Source: UBA2033 sp035345875 (GTDB taxonomy: Bacteria > Spirochaetota > Leptospiria > Leptospirales > Leptospiraceae). Taken from it: a DNA stretch of 64,000 bases. The notes below the pieces were generated by a model. That model searched no databases, had not been told where the DNA came from, and was given only the letters and a program-made list of their open reading frames with translations. Within the stretch, counting starts at the first letter, position 1. Each line of letters begins with the position of its first letter. Location of the stretch: contig DAORDH010000017.1 of assembly GCA_035345875.1 (NCBI GenBank), forward strand, positions 1 through 64,000, in the 5' to 3' direction. Both the position numbers and the translations under genes were made by a program. Shown here piece by piece: positions 60,914 through 64,000 of the stretch.

Positions 60914-61444
60914 ATGGAAAAACTTCTGAGTTCAGTTTATTATATTATTCAAAATTTTCCCCAAAAATTGGATAGGAAAAATTTGTCTAAGCTTCTCTAT
61001 TATTCAGATGGAGTGTATTTTCAAAGACATAAGGAAATGATTACAAAAGAAAGATACATTCGACTCGAAGATGGACCTGAACTTATCAATCTGAATCTTG
61101 CCATTATACACCTACTTGGAAATGGAATTCTTTCTGTAGAACCTGACATTACGGCTATCTCCGATAGAATCGATCGTTTTTTCTTAAGATCTATTTCTAC
61201 AATGAATCTTAATTTGGAAAAAGAAGAAATCCGAATTTTAAACAAAGTTTTGAAAGCCTTCAAGGAAGGAGTCAAAAACGAAGATAAACAATATCCAAAT
61301 CTGTATGAAAACTATGTAATTACCCCTATTTTCAGTGAGATTATTTTTTCAGAAAAAACAATTAATACAAAAATTCATGTCTTTAAGAAAAAAAGTCTTT
61401 TAAACCTATCTGGAAAAATATTTAGAGTATTATTCGAATCCTAA
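60914..61444 (+). CDS. Panacea/DUF4065-like protein
   Basis: A 176-residue protein that resembles the Panacea (DUF4065, SocA-like) family. The match is at LDRKNLSKLLYYSDGVYFQRH and ITKERYIRLEDGPELINLNLA, with the K-LLYY and GP positions of that family. These are helical proteins best known as antitoxins of diverse toxins. The next gene is panD, which starts in its stop codon (TAATG), so they are translated together. No toxin is near. A ClpXP-adaptor role, as in SocA, or a control role on panD is possible but not shown. The ATG at 60914 was preferred over a TTG two codons before. Confidence 0.6.
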   Translation: MEKLLSSVYYIIQNFPQKLDRKNLSKLLYYSDGVYFQRHKEMITKERYIRLEDGPELINLNLAIIHLLGNGILSVEPDITAISDRIDRFFLRSISTMNLNLEKEEIRILNKVLKAFKEGVKNEDKQYPNLYENYVITPIFSEIIFSEKTINTKIHVFKKKSLLNLSGKIFRVLFES

Positions 61445-61800
61445 TGCTAATCACAGTTCTAAAAAGTAAAATCCACCGAGCCACAATCACAGATGCCAAT
61501 TTAAATTACATTGGGAGTCTGACAGTAGACAAAGACCTTATGGATGCGGCTGGAATGATTGAATACCAGCAAGTGGCCGTTGTAAATATAAACAATGGAG
61601 CAAGACTTGAAACCTATCTAATCGATGGGAAAAGAGGCTCGGGAGAAATCTGTTTAAATGGGGCAGCCGCAAGACTTGGTGAACCAGGCGATAAAATTAT
61701 CATCATGACATACGGACTTGTGGAGGAAAAAGACCATCCTAAGGACTATGAACCATTAGTAGTTCACGTAGACAGCAAAAACCAAATCATCCAACCATAA
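61444..61800 (+). CDS. panD: Aspartate 1-decarboxylase
   Basis: Makes beta-alanine from aspartate for pantothenate and coenzyme A. The 118 residues match the family. It is a pyruvoyl enzyme: the precursor cuts itself between Gly and Ser in NYIGSLTVD, and the Ser becomes the pyruvoyl group. Also conserved are ITDANLNY, NGARLETYLI, GSGEICLNGAAARL and GDKIIIMTYG. All are intact. It starts in the stop codon of the Panacea-like gene (TAATG). The other pantothenate genes (panB, panC) are not in the window. Confidence 0.94.
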   Translation: MLITVLKSKIHRATITDANLNYIGSLTVDKDLMDAAGMIEYQQVAVVNINNGARLETYLIDGKRGSGEICLNGAAARLGEPGDKIIIMTYGLVEEKDHPKDYEPLVVHVDSKNQIIQP

Positions 61801-61900
61801 AAACTTTCTAAATAGATTTCAATATTTGCCTTTACATCTAATTATATTCCTAAAAAAATACGATAATAATGAATATTACACCAACGGATGAATCAAATCT

Positions 61901-62773
61901 ATGAATAAACTAATTAAGTATCTTTTTTTATCTATAACGATTGCAATGACTCTCACTTTATTCGCTCAGGACAGTAAAACTCCAGCGAACAATGCGCCTG
62001 CAAAAGAAGGAGCAAAATCAGAAGCAAAAGATGTTACACTTGCAATGCTTAAGGACTATGTAGCAGTGCCTGCATTAGATCCATCTTTTACAGTAAATGA
62101 TATATCTTATCTTCGCCGATCAGCACACAACGGAAAAGGAGATGTTTTAGATGTTCAAATCAATATCTCTAACAATGAACCATCTCTCAGAGATTACTCA
62201 ATTTATGTTTTAGCTTATCATGAATCAAAAATTCCTGTAACCAATCCACTCGCTCCACCTCCAGTTTGGAGAGAAAACGATCCAAACAAATTAGATACAC
62301 GAATTGATTTCTCCGTTTTAGCACCTGAGAAAATAACTCCAGAAGATGTTTGGGGAAAAGACGGACTCAAAGCAAGACAAGACAAAGCTGAAGTTAAAAA
62401 AAGCAAAGGTTATACATTTGTAGTTGGAGAACCTAGCTTAAATGAATACTTACTTTATCTTTCTAAAAATACTGGTAAAGCTCTAAAATTCAAACTCTAC
62501 TATGAAGAAGTTCCAAAAGAAAAATTAACTGAATCAAACTACAAAAAGTCAGACGAAGAATTAAAAAGAGATATGAATAACACAGCCGCTACTTCTCATA
62601 CATACACTGTGTTCAATTCAAAGTATAAAACAACAATTACAACTCACCACTATTCTGAGCACAGAGCAAATTTCTTTTTCTTCAATCGTGTTGCAGTTCT
62701 TATTTTCGATGCGAAGAATGCACTTGTTTATAGAAGCATTCAAGAGATTGGAAAGAAAAGAGAACACAGATAA
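61901..62773 (+). CDS. Exported protein, possibly related to flagellar-coiling proteins
   Basis: A 290-residue exported protein. The signal peptide (MNKLIKYLFLSITIAMTLTLFA) is clear and the mature form begins with an Ala/Lys-rich linker. The main domain (about 50-290) has DPSFTVNDISYLRRSAHNGKGDVLDVQINISNNEP and ends near TTITTHHYSEHRANFFFFNRVAVLIFDAKN. I have a weak impression of similarity to the FcpA/FcpB flagellar sheath proteins of Leptospira. I cannot confirm that from sequence alone. It ends at a strong terminator. Confidence 0.5.
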   Translation: MNKLIKYLFLSITIAMTLTLFAQDSKTPANNAPAKEGAKSEAKDVTLAMLKDYVAVPALDPSFTVNDISYLRRSAHNGKGDVLDVQINISNNEPSLRDYSIYVLAYHESKIPVTNPLAPPPVWRENDPNKLDTRIDFSVLAPEKITPEDVWGKDGLKARQDKAEVKKSKGYTFVVGEPSLNEYLLYLSKNTGKALKFKLYYEEVPKEKLTESNYKKSDEELKRDMNNTAATSHTYTVFNSKYKTTITTHHYSEHRANFFFFNRVAVLIFDAKNALVYRSIQEIGKKREHR

Positions 62774-62803
62774 TCTTTATATATAAGATACTATCTTAGT
62801 AGG

Positions 62804-62828
62804 AAAGCCCGATTTATCGGGCTTTTTT
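62804..62828. terminator. Strong bidirectional terminator
   Basis: Arms aaagcccgat (62804-62813) and atcgggcttt (62816-62825) are exact around a 2-nt centre, followed by TTT on the plus strand and preceded by A on the plus strand (T on the minus). It separates the convergent exported-protein gene and trhO. Confidence 0.85.
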
Positions 62829-63858
62829 ATTTATGAATCTTTAAGCGCGGTCTTAGCCTAGATTTGTGCTCTAATAGCTCTCCTGATTTTGCCTTTTCTT
62901 TTCGTAAGCGAATCTGCTCTTCCTCTGGAAGTCGACTAACGTCTCTACACTCTATAGAACAACAACCTTCATATTCTTTAGAACATTCTTCACATTGTAT
63001 AAACAGTAAATGACACGCATCATTTTTACAATTCACATGACGGTCTGATTTTTTTCCGCATTGATGGCAATGACTAATCACTTCTTCGCTAATTCTCTCG
63101 CCTAATCTTTCATCAAATACAAAATTTTTACCTTTGAACTTAGACTCAAGACCCAATTCTTTTACTTCTCTAGCATAGGATATAATTCCACCAAGGAGTT
63201 GATTTACATCTAAAAACCCTTTGTGCTTCAGATAAGCACTCGCTTTCTCACAACGAATTCCGCCTGTGCAATAGAGTAATATTTTCTTGTCTTTTTTATC
63301 TTGAAGCAAATCAACAATCATAGGAAGTTCTTCTCTGAATGTATCCGCATCAGGGCAAATCGCTTTTTCAAAATGCCCGATCTCACTTTCATAATGATTT
63401 CTCACATCGACTACAACTGTATTTGGATCTTCTAATGCTTTATTAAACTCTTGTGCCGTTAAATGCTTCCCTACATTAGAAGGATCGAAGCTAGAATCAT
63501 CCAAACCATCGGCGACAATCTTCTCTTTTACTTTTATAGTGAGTTTAAAAAAAGATTTTCCATCATCTTCGATTGCTATTTTTAAAGGCATATTCTTGGA
63601 ATATTCTAGAGAATTAAGCTGAGCTTTGAATTTTTCAAAGTTAAATTCGGGAACAGAAAGCTGTGCATTCACTCCTTCCTTTGCCAGATAGATTCGTCCA
63701 AAAACATTTAGATTTCCCCATTCGGAAAGAAGTTGTAATCTCAATTCATTTGGATTTTCAATTTTTGTATAGCGATAAAAAGAGAGAGTGACTCTCTTAA
63801 AGTTCTCTTCCTGTAGTCGTTTTCTTAATTCGTCTTTGCTTATGATTTCTTCTTTCAT
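62827..63858 (-). CDS. trhO: tRNA uridine(34) hydroxylase TrhO
   Basis: The oxygen-dependent tRNA hydroxylase (formerly YceA) that makes 5-hydroxyuridine at the wobble base. I chose the ATG at 63858 (343 residues); a longer frame from 63936 would overlap the upstream gene. The N-terminal acylphosphatase-like part includes FGRIYLAKEGVNAQLSVP. The rhodanese domain shows VVDVRNHYESEIGHFEKAI and LLYCTGGIRCEKASAYL with the active Cys. The C-terminal tail is a Cys-rich zinc-type cluster (CHQCGKK, CEECSKEYEGCCSIEC). All are typical for TrhO. Confidence 0.9.
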   Translation of the reverse strand: MKEEIISKDELRKRLQEENFKRVTLSFYRYTKIENPNELRLQLLSEWGNLNVFGRIYLAKEGVNAQLSVPEFNFEKFKAQLNSLEYSKNMPLKIAIEDDGKSFFKLTIKVKEKIVADGLDDSSFDPSNVGKHLTAQEFNKALEDPNTVVVDVRNHYESEIGHFEKAICPDADTFREELPMIVDLLQDKKDKKILLYCTGGIRCEKASAYLKHKGFLDVNQLLGGIISYAREVKELGLESKFKGKNFVFDERLGERISEEVISHCHQCGKKSDRHVNCKNDACHLLFIQCEECSKEYEGCCSIECRDVSRLPEEEQIRLRKEKAKSGELLEHKSRLRPRLKIHK

Positions 63859-63868
63859 ATAATCCCAA

Positions 63869-64000
63869 TCACTCTGGTTTAATTTTTCTTTCCTTAAAGA
63901 ATCCAAAATAAATGAGTCCCAAGCTAGGAAGAGCAATACAGATTAAAATAAATAAATAGCCCAGGTTTTTTTTCCTAAGATAACTATCATAGTCCTCAAT
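63869..64000 (-). CDS. C-terminal end of a membrane protein gene, cut by the window edge
   Basis: An open frame of 43 residues runs in from the right edge to a TGA at 63869-63871. It reads a short charged part (IEDYDSYLRKKN), one membrane helix (LGYLFILICIALPSLGLIYFGFF) and a charged tail (KERKIKPE). It ends 10 bp before the chosen trhO start, so they probably form an operon. This also supports the shorter trhO start. The protein cannot be named from this fragment. Confidence 0.55.
   Translation of the reverse strand: MEDYDSYLRKKNLGYLFILICIALPSLGLIYFGFFKERKIKPE

Noticed and set aside
63859..63936. Longer start for trhO
   Set aside because: It would overlap the open frame ending at 63869, and TrhO proteins normally begin near the chosen ATG.
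1..64000. tRNA or rRNA genes
   Set aside because: No T-loop (GGTTCRANTCC) with matching stems and no rRNA-like conserved stretch was found on reading.

Overview
The window is AT-rich bacterial DNA that looks like a spirochaete of the Leptospiraceae, probably a Leptospira relative. This rests on gene content: a LruC-domain lipoprotein, a FecR-domain lipoprotein, many short lipoproteins with spirochaete-style lipoboxes, a type III glutamine synthetase, a heptose epimerase, and an uncommon nuoABCDEFHJKLMN operon. No rRNA, tRNA, CRISPR array or complete insertion sequence was seen. Gene identities come from reading motifs, not from searches.

Layout. 0.4-4 kb: a tyrosine recombinase, a small exported protein, a SpoIIE-type phosphatase and a crotonase. 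4.2-9.6 kb (minus strand): a tight four-gene operon of cytochrome P450, lipoxygenase, a DUF6436-type thioredoxin-fold protein and a membrane chemoreceptor. This is the most unusual system here and looks like an oxylipin-type pathway tied to chemosensing. 10-14.6 kb: a dispersed repeat, a FecR lipoprotein, glutamine synthetase III and a Phd/VapC toxin-antitoxin pair. 14.6-26.1 kb: twelve respiratory complex I genes, without nuoG and nuoI.

26.5-32.5 kb: a membrane protein, a 46-bp tandem repeat, a His-rich membrane protein next to a YceI-like protein, a HepT/MntA pair, a WYL-like regulator and a lipoprotein. 32.8-38.7 kb is a defence and mobile region: McrB/McrC, a short array of identical 31-bp repeats, a RAYT transposase carrying a perfect 28-bp palindrome inside its reading frame, and a large ankyrin-repeat protein. 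38.8-43.6 kb holds lipoproteins, a DUF1566/Lcl-like protein, membrane proteins and a second PIN toxin pair.

43.6-47.2 kb: a three-gene TelA / XpaC-like / TerB-AAA+ operon. 47.3-55.3 kb: a second copy of the dispersed repeat, heptose epimerase, a MoeB/ThiF-like enzyme, a Trk/Ktr potassium transporter, a PrsW-PilZ-cyclic nucleotide fusion, and the LruC lipoprotein with a hairpin over its ribosome binding site. 55.4-58.2 kb: a divergent cluster of rhodanese plus DUF2892 against a CsoR/CstR-type repressor plus a ClC channel, with a matching operator. 58.4-64 kb: a beta-helix surface lipoprotein, lipB, a Panacea-like gene coupled to panD, an exported protein, trhO and a gene cut by the window edge.

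Several starts were moved inward from the longest reading frame because a Shine-Dalgarno sequence and a signal peptide or domain boundary support the later start. TTG starts with good ribosome binding sites are used by several genes.
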